Shown here piece after piece: positions 7,865-17,087 of a stretch of 64,000 nt of DNA; the first letter of the stretch is position 1; each line of letters begins with the position of its first letter. Under the pieces are notes generated by a model that saw only the letters and a program-made list of their open reading frames with translations, was not told where the DNA came from and did not search any database. The DNA is from Mesorhizobium carmichaelinearum (GTDB taxonomy: Bacteria; Pseudomonadota; Alphaproteobacteria; Rhizobiales; Rhizobiaceae). Location: positions 62,001 to 126,000 of the forward strand of contig NZ_FZQR01000012.1 in assembly GCF_900199455.1 (NCBI RefSeq), read 5' to 3'. The position numbers were made by a program, and so were the translations under genes.

Positions 7865-8902
7865 ATGGCGATATCAGCCGTGGCGCGGGAGACTGTTTTT
7901 GCCCTGCGCCGCCAGATCGCGAAGATCGAAGGAACGCTGCCCGAGCGCCTGCAGGCGCCGGCTGGCGCGCCGCTTGATGCCGACGGCGGCGATGCCGATC
8001 TCACGATCGTCCGGCGCGGTCTTGCCGCGGCCTTGCCGGATGCCTTCCTGCCGATCGGCCTCGAACGCCTCGATGCCGCCCTGAGCGGCGGCCTGCCGAA
8101 AGCGGCGCTGAGCGAAATCCATGGCCTGGAAACCCGCGATGCCGGAGCCGTCGCCGGCTTCGCCCTGTCGCTCACCAGCCTGATCCTCAAACGGGCGCAA
8201 GGGCTGCCGGTTTTGTGGATCGGCACCACGGAAATCTTCCGCGAGGCGGGCTTTCCCTATGCCAGGGGGCTGCAGGCCTGCTTCGGCATCGAACCAGAAC
8301 AATTGCTGTTTTCCGAGGCGCCAAAACTTGTCGATGCGTTGTGGGTCGCCGAGGAAGCAGCGCGGATGACGGCGCTCGCCGCCGTCATTCTGGAAATCCG
8401 CGGCAACCCGCAGCGGCTGGACCTGACCGCGACGCGCCGGCTGCATGCGAGGGCGCAAAGCGCGGGCCGCCCCGTATTCCTGCTGCGGCAGGCGGCCGAA
8501 CCCGAACCGACGGCGGCGCCCGTCCGCCTCATCGTCGCGTCGGCGCCGGCCGTGCCGCGCGCCACGGTCGCCGGGCCGCTCGCCGGTTCGATCGGCCGCC
8601 CCGCCTTCACCATCAGCATCGGCAAGAGCCGCACGGCCCTGCCTGGACAATTCACACTGGAGTGGAACCCCGATGAACGCGTATTCGACGAAAGAAGGGG
8701 CGAGGAAAGACGGACAGACCGGACAAAGAATCCTGTCCCTGTGGTTTCCCTATCTGGCGGCCGAAAGGATCCTGCGGCAGCGTCTGGGGCGGTCCTGGCG
8801 TTCCCGGCCCTCGGATCATCCGGCGCCATCTCACCCACCACTGGTGATCAGCCACCGCCAGGGCAACGCCCAGCGCATCTCAGCCCTCGACGAGCGGGCT
8901 GA
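7865..8902 (+). CDS. imuA: ImuA, RecA-like SOS mutagenesis protein
   Basis: ImuA is a RecA-like accessory protein of the damage-inducible translesion mutasome. The chain has LPIGLERLDAALSGGLPKAALSEIHG (the RecA-like beginning, with a degenerate P-loop), a core ending RRLHARAQSAGRPVFLLRQ, and the conserved tail FTLEWNPDERVF near residue 270. The frame stays open for about 75 more residues, overlapping imuB by 230 nt (8673-8902); this extra tail is Ser/Pro/Gly-rich and may be only the consequence of a missing early stop. It is the first gene of imuA-imuB-dnaE2 behind a LexA box. Confidence 0.92.
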   Translation: MAISAVARETVFALRRQIAKIEGTLPERLQAPAGAPLDADGGDADLTIVRRGLAAALPDAFLPIGLERLDAALSGGLPKAALSEIHGLETRDAGAVAGFALSLTSLILKRAQGLPVLWIGTTEIFREAGFPYARGLQACFGIEPEQLLFSEAPKLVDALWVAEEAARMTALAAVILEIRGNPQRLDLTATRRLHARAQSAGRPVFLLRQAAEPEPTAAPVRLIVASAPAVPRATVAGPLAGSIGRPAFTISIGKSRTALPGQFTLEWNPDERVFDERRGEERRTDRTKNPVPVVSLSGGRKDPAAASGAVLAFPALGSSGAISPTTGDQPPPGQRPAHLSPRRAG

Positions 8903-10319
8903 GGCGCTGCACCTGAAACGCGACATGGGCATCGCCGATGCGCGCGCCATGCATCCGTCGATCGACATTGTCGAGGCCGATCCGGAAGCAGACCGGCGCC
9001 TGCTCGAAGGCCTTGCCGACTGGTGCGACCGCTACACCCCGCTGGTGGCGCTGGACGGGGCGGACGGCCTGTTTCTCGACGTCACCGGTTGCACCCATCT
9101 GTTCGGCGGCGAACGCGCCATGCTGGACGACATCCTGTCGCGCTTCTTCCATCAGGGTTTCGATGTCCGCGCCGGCCTTGCCCCGACGCCGGGAGCGGCC
9201 TGGGCAGCGGCACGGTTTTGCGGCGACCGCATCGTCGACGGCGGCGAGGAAGAAGCCCTGCTGGCACCTCTGCCGCTCGCGGCATTGCGCATCGCGCCGG
9301 AAACCCGCGCCAGCCTGGAAAGTGTCGGCCTGCGCACGGCGGGCGCCGTCATGGCGGCACCGCGCGCGCCGCTTGCCCGCCGCTTCGGCGCCACTTTGCT
9401 GTTGCGTCTCGACCAGGCGCTTGGCCGTCTCGACGAGGCGGTGTCGCCGCGCCTTCCCGTCGCGCCGCTTTCGGTCGAACGGCATCTCGCCGAACCCGTC
9501 ACGCTCACCGAGGACATCGAGCGGCTGGTCGGCCTGCTGGCGACGACCTTGAAGGGCGATCTCGAGCGCCGCGGCGAGGGCGCCCGGACGCTGGCGCTGC
9601 TGCTTTTCCGTGTCGATGGCGCCGTCAGCCGCATCGCGCTCGGCACCTCGCGGCCGATGCGCGATCCCAGGCTGATCCAAAAGCTGTTCCATGAAAGGCT
9701 GGCGGCGCTCGAGCAGGACATCGATGCCGGCTATGGCTTTGATCTGGTGCGGCTTTCGGTGCTGGCCGCCGCCGCTTTCGACATGGCGCAGGCCGATCTG
9801 ACCGGCGAGGTGACCGATGACGGCGCCGACATCGCGCTGTTCGCCGACCGCATCCGCGCCCGGCTCGGCGAAGGCGCCGTGCTGCAGCCGGTCACGGTGG
9901 AAAGCCATCTGCCGGAACGTGCCGTCGCCATCATTCCCTTCAGCGAAGCGCCACGCCGGACCACGCCGCCGAAGAGACCGGACAGGGTGCAGGCGCCCAA
10001 AACCATCTTCCCGCCGGAACGTCCGATCCGGCTGTTCCGCGCGCCCGAGCCGATCGAGGTGCCGGCCACCGAAATGCCGGAGGGTCCGCCGCTCAATTTC
10101 CGCTGGCGGCGCGCGCTCTACCGCGTCACCCGTGCCGAGGGGCCGGAACGCATCGCCGCCGAATGGTGGCGCGAAGCGTCGAGCGACGCGGCGGCATCGA
10201 CGCGCGACTATTTCCGTATCGAGGATGCCGACGGCCGCCGCTACTGGCTCTACCGGCAAGGCCTTTACGGCAACTCTCAAACCGCGCCGCGCTGGTTCAT
10301 GCACGGGGTCTTCGCATGA
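8673..10319 (+). CDS. imuB: ImuB, Y-family polymerase-like mutasome protein
   Basis: 548 residues from the ATG at 8673. ImuB is a catalytically inactive Y-family polymerase relative that bridges ImuA, DnaE2 and the beta clamp. RILSLWFPYLAAERIL replaces the catalytic N-terminal acidic motif of active Y-family enzymes, followed by YTPLVALDGADGLFLDVTGCTHLFGG and a little-finger-like domain. The chain ends WFMHGVFA, a typical ImuB terminus. The start lies inside imuA in another frame, and the TGA overlaps the dnaE2 ATG in ATGA. Confidence 0.93.
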   Translation: MNAYSTKEGARKDGQTGQRILSLWFPYLAAERILRQRLGRSWRSRPSDHPAPSHPPLVISHRQGNAQRISALDERAEALHLKRDMGIADARAMHPSIDIVEADPEADRRLLEGLADWCDRYTPLVALDGADGLFLDVTGCTHLFGGERAMLDDILSRFFHQGFDVRAGLAPTPGAAWAAARFCGDRIVDGGEEEALLAPLPLAALRIAPETRASLESVGLRTAGAVMAAPRAPLARRFGATLLLRLDQALGRLDEAVSPRLPVAPLSVERHLAEPVTLTEDIERLVGLLATTLKGDLERRGEGARTLALLLFRVDGAVSRIALGTSRPMRDPRLIQKLFHERLAALEQDIDAGYGFDLVRLSVLAAAAFDMAQADLTGEVTDDGADIALFADRIRARLGEGAVLQPVTVESHLPERAVAIIPFSEAPRRTTPPKRPDRVQAPKTIFPPERPIRLFRAPEPIEVPATEMPEGPPLNFRWRRALYRVTRAEGPERIAAEWWREASSDAAASTRDYFRIEDADGRRYWLYRQGLYGNSQTAPRWFMHGVFA

Positions 10320-13300
10320 ACGCGCTGACCGTCATTCCCTATGCCGAGTTCGGCATCCAGTCGAATTTCTCCTTCCTGCGCGGCGCCTCCAAGCCGGAAG
10401 AGCTGGTGGTCGCGGCCAAGCTCTTGGGTTTTTCGGCGATCGGCCTTGCCGACCGCAACACAGTGGCGGGCGTGGTGCGCGCCTGGCAGCAGGCCAAGGT
10501 CGAAAAACTCTCCTATCACCCCGGCTGCCGGCTGGTTTTCGGCGACGGCACGCCTGACATTCTCGCCTATCCCAGAAACCGCGCCGGCTGGGGGCATCTG
10601 TGCCGCATGCTCACGCAAGCCAATCTGCGTGACGAAAACGAAAAGGGCGCCACGCTTCTCCAGCGCAGCGATCTGCTCGAGTGGGGGGATTTGATGTCGC
10701 TGGCGGTCCTGCCCGATCTGGCGGCGGACGCGCAAGAGAGTCTCGCTTTGCTCCGCCAGCTCAAGGAGCGCTTCGGCAAGGCCCTGCGGCTCGGCGTCTC
10801 GCCCTGTTATGCGGGCAATGACCGTTTCAGGATCGAGCAGGCGGCGGCGTTTGCCCAGAGTACCGGCATCCCGCTGATGGCGACCAACGATGTGCTCTAC
10901 CACACCGCCGAACGTCGCCCGTTGCAGGACGTGCTGACCGCCATCCGCCTCAACACACCCGTCGCCGAGGTCGGGCTGGAGCTCACCGCCAATGCCGAAC
11001 GCCATCTAAAACCGCCGCTGGAAATGGCCCGCCTGTTCCGCAGGCATCCGCAAGCACTGGCCGAGAGTTTGCGGTTTGCGGAAGAATTGACCTTCTCGCT
11101 CAGCGATCTCCAGTACAATTACCCCGACGAGCCGACGGAATCAGGCCTCGGCCCGCAGGCCGAACTGGAAAGGTTGGCGCGGGAAGGTGCGGTGAGGCGC
11201 TTCCCGGGCGGTGTCCCGGCCAGCGTCATAAAACGCATCGAGGAAGAGCTCGCCCTGATCGAGCGGCTGAATTACGCCCGCTACTTCCTGACCGTCTACG
11301 ACATCATCAAATTCGCCCGCGACCAGAACATCCTCTGCCAGGGCCGAGGATCGGCCGCCAATTCGATCATCTGTTTCTGCATCGGCATCACCGAGGTGGG
11401 ACCGGACAAGATCGATACGCTGTTCGAGCGCTTCATTTCCGAGGAGCGCAATGAGCCTCCGGATATCGACGTCGACTTCGAGCATGAGCGGCGCGAAGAG
11501 GTGATGCAGTATATCTATACGAAGTACAGTTCCAAACGCACGGCGCTTGCCGCCGCCGTCATCAGCTATCGTGGCCGCTCGGCGCTGCGCGAGGTCTCCA
11601 AGGCGATGGGCCTGTCGGAGGATGTCCGGGCGTCCCTGTCCGGCTCGATCTGGGGCTGGTCGACCTCGGAGCTCGGCGAGAAGGAGGCCCGCGCCGGCGG
11701 CCTTGACCGGAGCGACCCGACATCGCGGCATGTGATGGAACGAGCCAATGAGATCATGGGCTTCCCTCGCCATCTCTCCCAGCATGTCGGCGGTTTCGTC
11801 ATCACCAGGGACCGGCTCGACGAGATCGTCCCCATCGTCAAGACGGCGATGGACGCGCGCAAGATGGTCGAATGGGACAAGGACGATCTCGACGCGGTGA
11901 AGATCCTCAAGGTCGATGTGCTGGCGCTCGGCATGCTGACCTGCCTGCAACGCGCCTTCACTCTGCTCACGGACCATTATCCAAAGGCGCGGGATGACTA
12001 TGGCCAACCCTATGTGCTGGCCACTCTCCCGGCAGAGGACCAACGTGTCTATGACATGATCTGCCGCGCCGATACGCTCGGCGTCTTCCAGATCGAGTCT
12101 CGCGCGCAGATGTCGATGCTGCCGCGGCTTCAGCCGCGCGATTTTTATGACCTTGTCATCGAGGTGGCGATCGTTCGGCCGGGTCCGATCCAGGGCGATA
12201 TGGTCCATCCCTATCTGCGCCGCCGGCAAGGCAAGGAGAAGGCCGAATATCAGAAGGCGGAATTGAAAGAGATCCTCGGCAAGACGCTTGGCGTGCCGCT
12301 GTTCCAGGAACAGGCGATGAAGATCGCCATCGTCGCCGGCGGCTTCAAGCCGGGCGAGGCCGACGAACTGCGCCGTGCCATGGCCACCTTCAAGCGCACC
12401 GGCACCATCGGCAATTACCGCGACCGTATGATCAACGGCATGGTCGGCAAGGGCTACACCAAGGACTTCGCCGAGCGCTGCTTCAAGCAGATCGAGGGTT
12501 TTGGCGAATATGGCTTTCCCGAAAGCCATGCCGCCTCCTTCGCCTTGCTCGTCTATGCCTCGTGCTGGTTCAAGACCTTCTATCCCGACGTGTTCTGCGC
12601 CGCGATCCTGAATTCGCAGCCGATGGGATTCTACCAGCCGGCGCAACTGGTGCGCGACGCGCGCGATCATGGCGTCGACATCCGCGACGTCGACGTCAAC
12701 TATTCCGTCTGGGACTGCACTTTGGAAAAAGCGGCTTTCGATCCGGCCCGCATCCTGCCGCGCCATGCCGAGATGCGCGGTGTCATCGAGACAAACCATG
12801 CGTTGCGGCTCGGCTTCCGCCAGATCAAGGGCCTGTCGAAGGAGCGGATGGAGCAATTCGTCGCGCGACGCGGCTCAGGCTACTCGACCGTCCGTGACGT
12901 CTGGCTGCGCTCCGGTCTCGATGTCGACGAGATCGAGAGGCTGGCCCAGGCCGATGCCTTTCGTTCGATCGGCCTCGACCGCCGCGCCGCACTTTGGGAA
13001 GTGCGCGCGCTGGGCGCCAAGAGTGCCGCCGAAAAGCTGCCGCTGTTCGACCAGCCGGCGCTGCGCCTGCGCGAACTGGAGCCGGAGACGAAGCTGCCGA
13101 CAATGCCGCTCGGCGAGCATGTCATCCACGACTACCGCTCGCTCGGCCTGTCGCTGAAGGCGCATCCGGTCGCCTTCCTGCGCGAGCGGCTCGACCGCGC
13201 TGGCGTCACCCCCAATGCCAACCTGCCTTCAGTGCGCGACGGCAGGCGGGTTTCCGTCGCCGGCCTGGTGCTGGTGCGGCAGCGCCCCGGCAAGGGCAAC

Positions 13301-13669
13301 GCGATCTTTCTCACGCTGGAAGACGACAAGGCCGTCGCCAATGTCATCTTCTGGGAACGGACCTTTACCCGCTTCCGCCCCATCGTCATGGGCGCGCGGT
13401 TCGTCAAGGTGACCGGCAAATTGCAGTCGGAATCGGATGTGATCCATATCGTCGCGGAGAAGATCGAGGATCTGACACCCTGGCTGACCGTGCTTCTGGA
13501 GAAGGTCAGCGGAGCCGGACAGCCGGTCGCCGGGCCCCCGGCCGAGAAGGCAGAGGCTCCGGATCGCGACAGCCGACCCGCGCCACGCAACGCGCCGATC
13601 GGGCAGGATATTGCAATGCTGTCGGAAGAGGCGGAACAGGTCATGCCCAAGGGGCGCAATTTTCAGTAG
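10316..13669 (+). CDS. dnaE2: error-prone DNA polymerase DnaE2 (ImuC)
   Basis: 1117 residues, family length. It is the catalytic subunit of the SOS translesion mutasome and copies past DNA lesions at the cost of mutation. The N-terminal PHP domain (AEFGIQSNFSFLRGAS) has the degenerate metal site usual in DnaE2. The C-family polymerase core shows CQGRGSAANS, the catalytic PDIDVDFEHERREEV and FGEYGFPESHAASFALLVYAS. A C-terminal OB domain (VSVAGLVLVRQRPGKGNAIFLTLED) follows. The ATG overlaps the imuB stop by 4 nt, so translation is coupled. Confidence 0.96.
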   Translation: MNALTVIPYAEFGIQSNFSFLRGASKPEELVVAAKLLGFSAIGLADRNTVAGVVRAWQQAKVEKLSYHPGCRLVFGDGTPDILAYPRNRAGWGHLCRMLTQANLRDENEKGATLLQRSDLLEWGDLMSLAVLPDLAADAQESLALLRQLKERFGKALRLGVSPCYAGNDRFRIEQAAAFAQSTGIPLMATNDVLYHTAERRPLQDVLTAIRLNTPVAEVGLELTANAERHLKPPLEMARLFRRHPQALAESLRFAEELTFSLSDLQYNYPDEPTESGLGPQAELERLAREGAVRRFPGGVPASVIKRIEEELALIERLNYARYFLTVYDIIKFARDQNILCQGRGSAANSIICFCIGITEVGPDKIDTLFERFISEERNEPPDIDVDFEHERREEVMQYIYTKYSSKRTALAAAVISYRGRSALREVSKAMGLSEDVRASLSGSIWGWSTSELGEKEARAGGLDRSDPTSRHVMERANEIMGFPRHLSQHVGGFVITRDRLDEIVPIVKTAMDARKMVEWDKDDLDAVKILKVDVLALGMLTCLQRAFTLLTDHYPKARDDYGQPYVLATLPAEDQRVYDMICRADTLGVFQIESRAQMSMLPRLQPRDFYDLVIEVAIVRPGPIQGDMVHPYLRRRQGKEKAEYQKAELKEILGKTLGVPLFQEQAMKIAIVAGGFKPGEADELRRAMATFKRTGTIGNYRDRMINGMVGKGYTKDFAERCFKQIEGFGEYGFPESHAASFALLVYASCWFKTFYPDVFCAAILNSQPMGFYQPAQLVRDARDHGVDIRDVDVNYSVWDCTLEKAAFDPARILPRHAEMRGVIETNHALRLGFRQIKGLSKERMEQFVARRGSGYSTVRDVWLRSGLDVDEIERLAQADAFRSIGLDRRAALWEVRALGAKSAAEKLPLFDQPALRLRELEPETKLPTMPLGEHVIHDYRSLGLSLKAHPVAFLRERLDRAGVTPNANLPSVRDGRRVSVAGLVLVRQRPGKGNAIFLTLEDDKAVANVIFWERTFTRFRPIVMGARFVKVTGKLQSESDVIHIVAEKIEDLTPWLTVLLEKVSGAGQPVAGPPAEKAEAPDRDSRPAPRNAPIGQDIAMLSEEAEQVMPKGRNFQ

Positions 13670-13714
13670 GCGCGGCCCCTACCTTCGTCATCTGAAGAAA
13701 CGCTGTGATCCTTC

Positions 13715-13882
13715 GCGCCCCCCTCTGTCCTGCCGGACATCTCCCCCACAAGGGGGGAGATTGGCTGACATCCCGGCTTTCGCCAATCTCCAACGTTGAA
13801 AGGCGGGCTGGACGGCGAAGCTGCCGATCTCCCCCCTCGTGGGGGAGATGCCCGGTAGGGCAGAGGGGGGCGCTGTCCCGCC
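13715..13882. repeat. mosaic palindromic intergenic repeat, family A copy 1
   Basis: The outer arms are complementary: GCGCCCCCCTCTGTCCTGCC at the left and a matching CAGAGGGGGGCGC at the right. Inside are two smaller palindromes built on ATCTCCCCC / GGGGGAGAT and a central module containing TTTCGCCAATC and CAACGTTG. Related copies lie at 26364-26533 and 30317-30484. It fills most of the gap between the convergent dnaE2 and Trm112 genes. Rhizobial intergenic mosaic elements have this kind of organisation; no coding potential is seen. Confidence 0.85.
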
Positions 13883-13959
13883 TGCCTCTCAAGCTTCTAC
13901 GCCCAGTTGCTTCGCGGCTGCTCTTCCTTGGAAGAAAAAACGATGGATGGCTATGCAGT

Positions 13960-14202
13960 TCAGGCAGGCCCACTCAGCCTTGGCGGCGCCAGCACATCCT
14001 CCGCCGACAGTGTCCGCGCCTCCGAAGGCAGCATGATCGGAATGCCGTCCCGCACCGGATAAGCCAGCTTGGCGACCCGCGAGACCAACTCACCGCGTTC
14101 CGGATCCCAGGCCAGCGGCCCCTTGGTCAGCGGGCAGGCCAGCAGCTCCAGCAGCTTCGGGTCGACATTGGCTCTCCTTCCGTCCCGTTCGTCCGCCGCC
14201 AT
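13960..14202 (-). CDS. Trm112 family protein
   Basis: About 80 residues. VDPKLLELLACPLTKGPLAWDPERGELVSR and LAYPVRDGIPIMLPSEAR are the Trm112/YcaR signature; in bacteria the family is a small protein that may assist methyltransferases. The usual paired cysteines are reduced to one (ACPLTKG), as in many proteobacterial members. I chose the ATG at 14202 behind AGAGGG; a GTG at 14232 would add ten residues. It follows the Lon-N gene by a few bases on the same strand. Confidence 0.88.
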   Translation of the reverse strand: MAADERDGRRANVDPKLLELLACPLTKGPLAWDPERGELVSRVAKLAYPVRDGIPIMLPSEARTLSAEDVLAPPRLSGPA

Positions 14203-14235
14203 CGCTGCCCTCTTTTGATCAACTATCGGCACATC

Positions 14236-14910
14236 TTATTGTAGACTCGAACCGAAATCCTCATTCTCGCGCGCCAATGCCATTTCGGTGATGGCGATCA
14301 GCGTTTCGGCCCGCGTTTTCAGGTCCGCCGCCTCGAGCAGCGCCTGTTTCTCGGCCGGTCCGTAGGGCGCCATCATCGACAGCGCGTTGACCAGCATGGC
14401 ATTTTCGGCGCGGCTGACGCTTTCCCAGTCGGCCTCGAGATCGTTGGCCTGCAGATAGGCGCGAAATGCCTTCAGCAGGGCCGGCCGGTCGATCTCGTTG
14501 GCCGCCGGATCGTCATCGAGATCGGCGAGGAAGGGCGACGGCTTAGCCTGGCGAAACGGCGTCTTGACCGTCAGTTCATGGGCGATGCGGAAGCGGAACA
14601 CGCCCTGCAGCGAAATCAGGTAACGGCCGTCGCCGGTTTCGGAGAAGGCGATGATGCGGCCGGCACAGCCGACATTGCAGAGCTCCGGCTCGCCGTCCTC
14701 GCGCAGCGCGCCGTCGAGACGGGGCTGGATGACGCCGATCAGCCGCGAACCGGCGACCGCTTCGTCCACCATCTGCAGATAGCGCGGCTCGAAGATGTTG
14801 AGCGGCATGCGGCCGCCCGGCAGCAAAAGCGCGCCCTCGAGCGGAAAGATCGGGATCGTCGACGGCAGATCCTTGGCCAGCCGGTAATGCGCGTTTCCCG
14901 CTTGCACCAC
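14236..14910 (-). CDS. LON peptidase substrate-binding (Lon-N) domain protein
   Basis: 224 residues: a stand-alone Lon N-terminal domain. STIPIFPLEGALLLPGGRMPLNIFEPRYLQMVDEA is the classic beginning, followed by IGVIQPRLDG, NVGCAGRIIAFSETGDGRYLISLQGVFRFRI and a helical C-terminal bundle. There is no AAA+ or protease domain, so it is not Lon itself; it probably recognises unfolded substrates. GGAGG lies just upstream of two successive GTG codons at 14910 and 14907. It is in line with the CnoX and Trm112 genes. Confidence 0.9.
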   Translation of the reverse strand: MVQAGNAHYRLAKDLPSTIPIFPLEGALLLPGGRMPLNIFEPRYLQMVDEAVAGSRLIGVIQPRLDGALREDGEPELCNVGCAGRIIAFSETGDGRYLISLQGVFRFRIAHELTVKTPFRQAKPSPFLADLDDDPAANEIDRPALLKAFRAYLQANDLEADWESVSRAENAMLVNALSMMAPYGPAEKQALLEAADLKTRAETLIAITEMALARENEDFGSSLQ

Positions 14911-15028
14911 ATTCCTCCGATCGACTTCTTGCGCCCGCCGCCGGGCTCGTCGGCTTGGCCGAAGTCAGCTTCCTAATCTGGCGCGGCCGCCGCCGACGCC
15001 AAGCCCGTGCGACGAAACAGCCGCCGGC

Positions 15029-16036
15029 TCAGGAAAACAGCAGCGCCGACAATTTGCGCCGGGCGGCCAGCGTCGCCTCGTCGGTCATGCCCCAGGCTTC
15101 GAAAAACTGCAGCAATTGCGTCCTGGCGCCATCCTCGTTCCAGGCCCGGTCGGCCTTGATGATGGCCAGCAAATTGTCGGCGGCGGCCGTGCGCTCGCCC
15201 CTGGCGTTCTGGATCATCGCCAAATCGAAACGCGCCTGATGGTCTTTGGGGTTCTCGGCCAGACGGCGCTCGAACTCGGCCGGATTGCCCAGTTCCGCCG
15301 CCTGCGCGGCCAGCGCCATCTTGGCGCGCAAGGCGGCGAGAACAGGCGCATCCTTCTTGGCCTCGGGCGCCGTTGCCAGCAACGCCTCGGCGCCTTGCGT
15401 GTCGCCGGCCTCGAACAGCAGGTCGCCCAGTCCGGCGATCGCCTCGATCGTCTCCGGCGCCTGCGCCAGGATGGCGTCGAAAATGTCGGCGGCGGTCTGC
15501 ATGTCGCCGGCCTCGCGCGCCTCAGTCGCCGCGGCCAGTGCCTCAGCCACGGCCGGAGCGCCATTGCCTTTGCCACCGACCTTGGTGATGAATTCGGCGA
15601 TCTGGCTCTCGGGGATGGCGCCCATGAAGCCGTCGACCGGCTGGCCGTCCTTGAAGGCGATGACCGCGGGAATCGACTGGATGCCGAGCTGGCCGGCGAT
15701 CGAGGGGTGATCGTCGATGTTCATCTTGACCAGCTTGACCTTGCCGCCGGCGGCCCGCACCGCCTTTTCCAGCTGCGGCGTCAGCTGCTTGCAAGGACCG
15801 CACCATGGCGCCCAGAAATCCACCAGCACCGGCTGGCGGCGCGATTCCTGGATGACATCGGCGGCGAAGGCCGCGGTCGTGGTGTCCTTGATGACATCGC
15901 CGGCGGGAGGCGCGGCAGGCGCATCGCCAAGCGAGACCTTTGCTGGCGCGGGGGCGGTTCCGCCATATTGAACGGTGGTGGCATATTGGCCGCCACTGCT
16001 GCCGAATGACCCGCCAAACGGCTTGTTGTCGCTCAT
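15029..16036 (-). CDS. CnoX-like chaperedoxin (thioredoxin + TPR)
   Basis: 335 residues. A thioredoxin fold with VLVDFWAPWCGPCKQL (redox Cys79 and Cys82) and cis-Pro in IQSIPAVIAF is followed by a long Ala-rich helical region of TPR type (about residues 165-335). This is the CnoX/YbbN architecture, a chaperone-thioredoxin that protects clients from oxidative aggregation and passes them to GroEL. Unlike the E. coli protein, the active site is a full WCGPC, as in Caulobacter. The ATG at 16036 was chosen over an upstream Arg-rich extension. Confidence 0.9.
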   Translation of the reverse strand: MSDNKPFGGSFGSSGGQYATTVQYGGTAPAPAKVSLGDAPAAPPAGDVIKDTTTAAFAADVIQESRRQPVLVDFWAPWCGPCKQLTPQLEKAVRAAGGKVKLVKMNIDDHPSIAGQLGIQSIPAVIAFKDGQPVDGFMGAIPESQIAEFITKVGGKGNGAPAVAEALAAATEAREAGDMQTAADIFDAILAQAPETIEAIAGLGDLLFEAGDTQGAEALLATAPEAKKDAPVLAALRAKMALAAQAAELGNPAEFERRLAENPKDHQARFDLAMIQNARGERTAAADNLLAIIKADRAWNEDGARTQLLQFFEAWGMTDEATLAARRKLSALLFS

Positions 16037-16117
16037 CTCGTCACCCTTTCGGTCGCGCCGCCGGCCCGCGGGTCGGCGCCATGTCATTGGAAGTCGGTTT
16101 CGCCATGCATGTGGCGA

Positions 16118-16615
16118 TCATGCCGAGACTTTCAAGATAGCAGCATCGTGCCCGGTTGCCTCGACGAATCTGATGAGATCGCTAGCGGCGATCGATGTCG
16201 TCGCCTCATTGGTCAGCGGATGGCCGTTGATGACGGCATGCGCCATCAAATCCTCGTCGAGCACCAGCTTGACCCGCTTTGCCGTGTCGTTGATGACGCC
16301 GAAGACGGTGACGGCGCCCGGCGAGACGCCCAAAAGCTCCATCAGCATCTCCGGCTTGCCGAAGGACACACGGCTGGCGGCGCCGATCAGCTGGTGGATC
16401 TGCTTGAGATCGACGACCGCGTCCTCGCCGACGGTGACCAGGAAGAAATTGTCCTTCTTGTCCTTCAGGAACAGGTTTTTCGTGTGCCCGCCGGCGATTT
16501 CGCCGCGCAGGGCCTGCGAATCGGCCACCGTATAGAGCGGCGGATGGCGTATCGTCGAAACGGTGATGCCGAGTTCGGCGAGAAAGGCAAAAAGTTCGGC
16601 TTCGGTCTTCGGCAT
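16118..16615 (-). CDS. ProXp-ala / YbaK-type tRNA editing deacylase
   Basis: 165 residues. This is a free-standing INS-like trans-editing domain, related to YbaK and PrdX, that hydrolyses mischarged aminoacyl-tRNAs, most likely Ala-tRNA(Pro). Seen: HPPLYTVADSQALRGEIAGGHTKNLFLKDKK with the conserved Lys, and LLGVSPGAVTVFGVINDTAKRVKLVLDEDL. The start at 16615 matches the family N-terminus (MPKTEAELFAFL). It precedes the CnoX gene by about 80 nt on the same strand. Assignment to the ProXp-ala subgroup is by resemblance. Confidence 0.9.
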   Translation of the reverse strand: MPKTEAELFAFLAELGITVSTIRHPPLYTVADSQALRGEIAGGHTKNLFLKDKKDNFFLVTVGEDAVVDLKQIHQLIGAASRVSFGKPEMLMELLGVSPGAVTVFGVINDTAKRVKLVLDEDLMAHAVINGHPLTNEATTSIAASDLIRFVEATGHDAAILKVSA

Positions 16616-16768
16616 CGATTGTCTTCTTTGTCGTTTTTCCGCCTTGCCGTTTACGGCCAATGCGGTGGCCGACACAAGGCCGTCGCGCAGCGGCGTGGCA
16701 AAATCCGCGCGGCACGGGCGGTTTGCCGGCATCGTTTGGCGTGTTGAAAAAAGCCTGCGATTTCCCTG

Positions 16769-16797
16769 TTGCAATCGCCGCGCTCTTCAGCCATATA
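16769..16797 (+). promoter_or_regulatory. probable promoter of tRNA-Gly
   Basis: TTGCAA at 16769-16774 and CATATA at 16792-16797 are separated by 17 nt, close to the rhizobial consensus CTTGAC-N17-CTATAT. The tRNA gene begins about 25 nt after the expected transcription start. Confidence 0.5.
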
Positions 16798-16827
16798 GGC
16801 CCGGCTTGCGGCCAAGACGCCGTGTGA

Positions 16828-16902
16828 GCGGGTGTAGCTCAGGGGTAGAGCACAACCTTGCCAAGGTTGGGGTCGAGCGTTCGAATCGCTTCACCCGCTC
16901 CA
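16828..16902 (+). tRNA. tRNA-Gly (anticodon GCC)
   Basis: A full cloverleaf can be folded. The acceptor arm is GCGGGTG with CACCCGC. The D-arm is GCTC...GAGC, and the anticodon stem is CAACC/GGTTG around the loop TTGCCAA (anticodon 16860-16862). The T-arm contains GTTCGAATC, and CCA is encoded at 16900-16902. A strong terminator follows 26 nt downstream. tRNA 3' ends are frequent integration sites, and an A+T-richer toxin-antitoxin pair follows immediately. Confidence 0.97.
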
Positions 16903-16928
16903 GTTTCCTTCCAGGAGATCAAGCATCG

Positions 16929-16957
16929 AAAAGCCGCGGTTCGCCGCGGCTTTTTCG
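16929..16957 (+). terminator. intrinsic terminator after tRNA-Gly
   Basis: AAAAGCCGCGG, a TTCG loop and CCGCGGCTTTT form a perfect 11-bp stem followed by a T-rich tract. It ends the tRNA transcript. Confidence 0.93.
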
Positions 16958-17087
16958 TTTTGGGACTAGACCACCGGTCAACCCGCGCACAGAAATTGCA
17001 ATCCATGCAAATCATACGACATCGTTGCAAGTTCGGTCACGATTGATTGGCATATTGACAGCCACTAGCGACCCTGAATCTATATGA

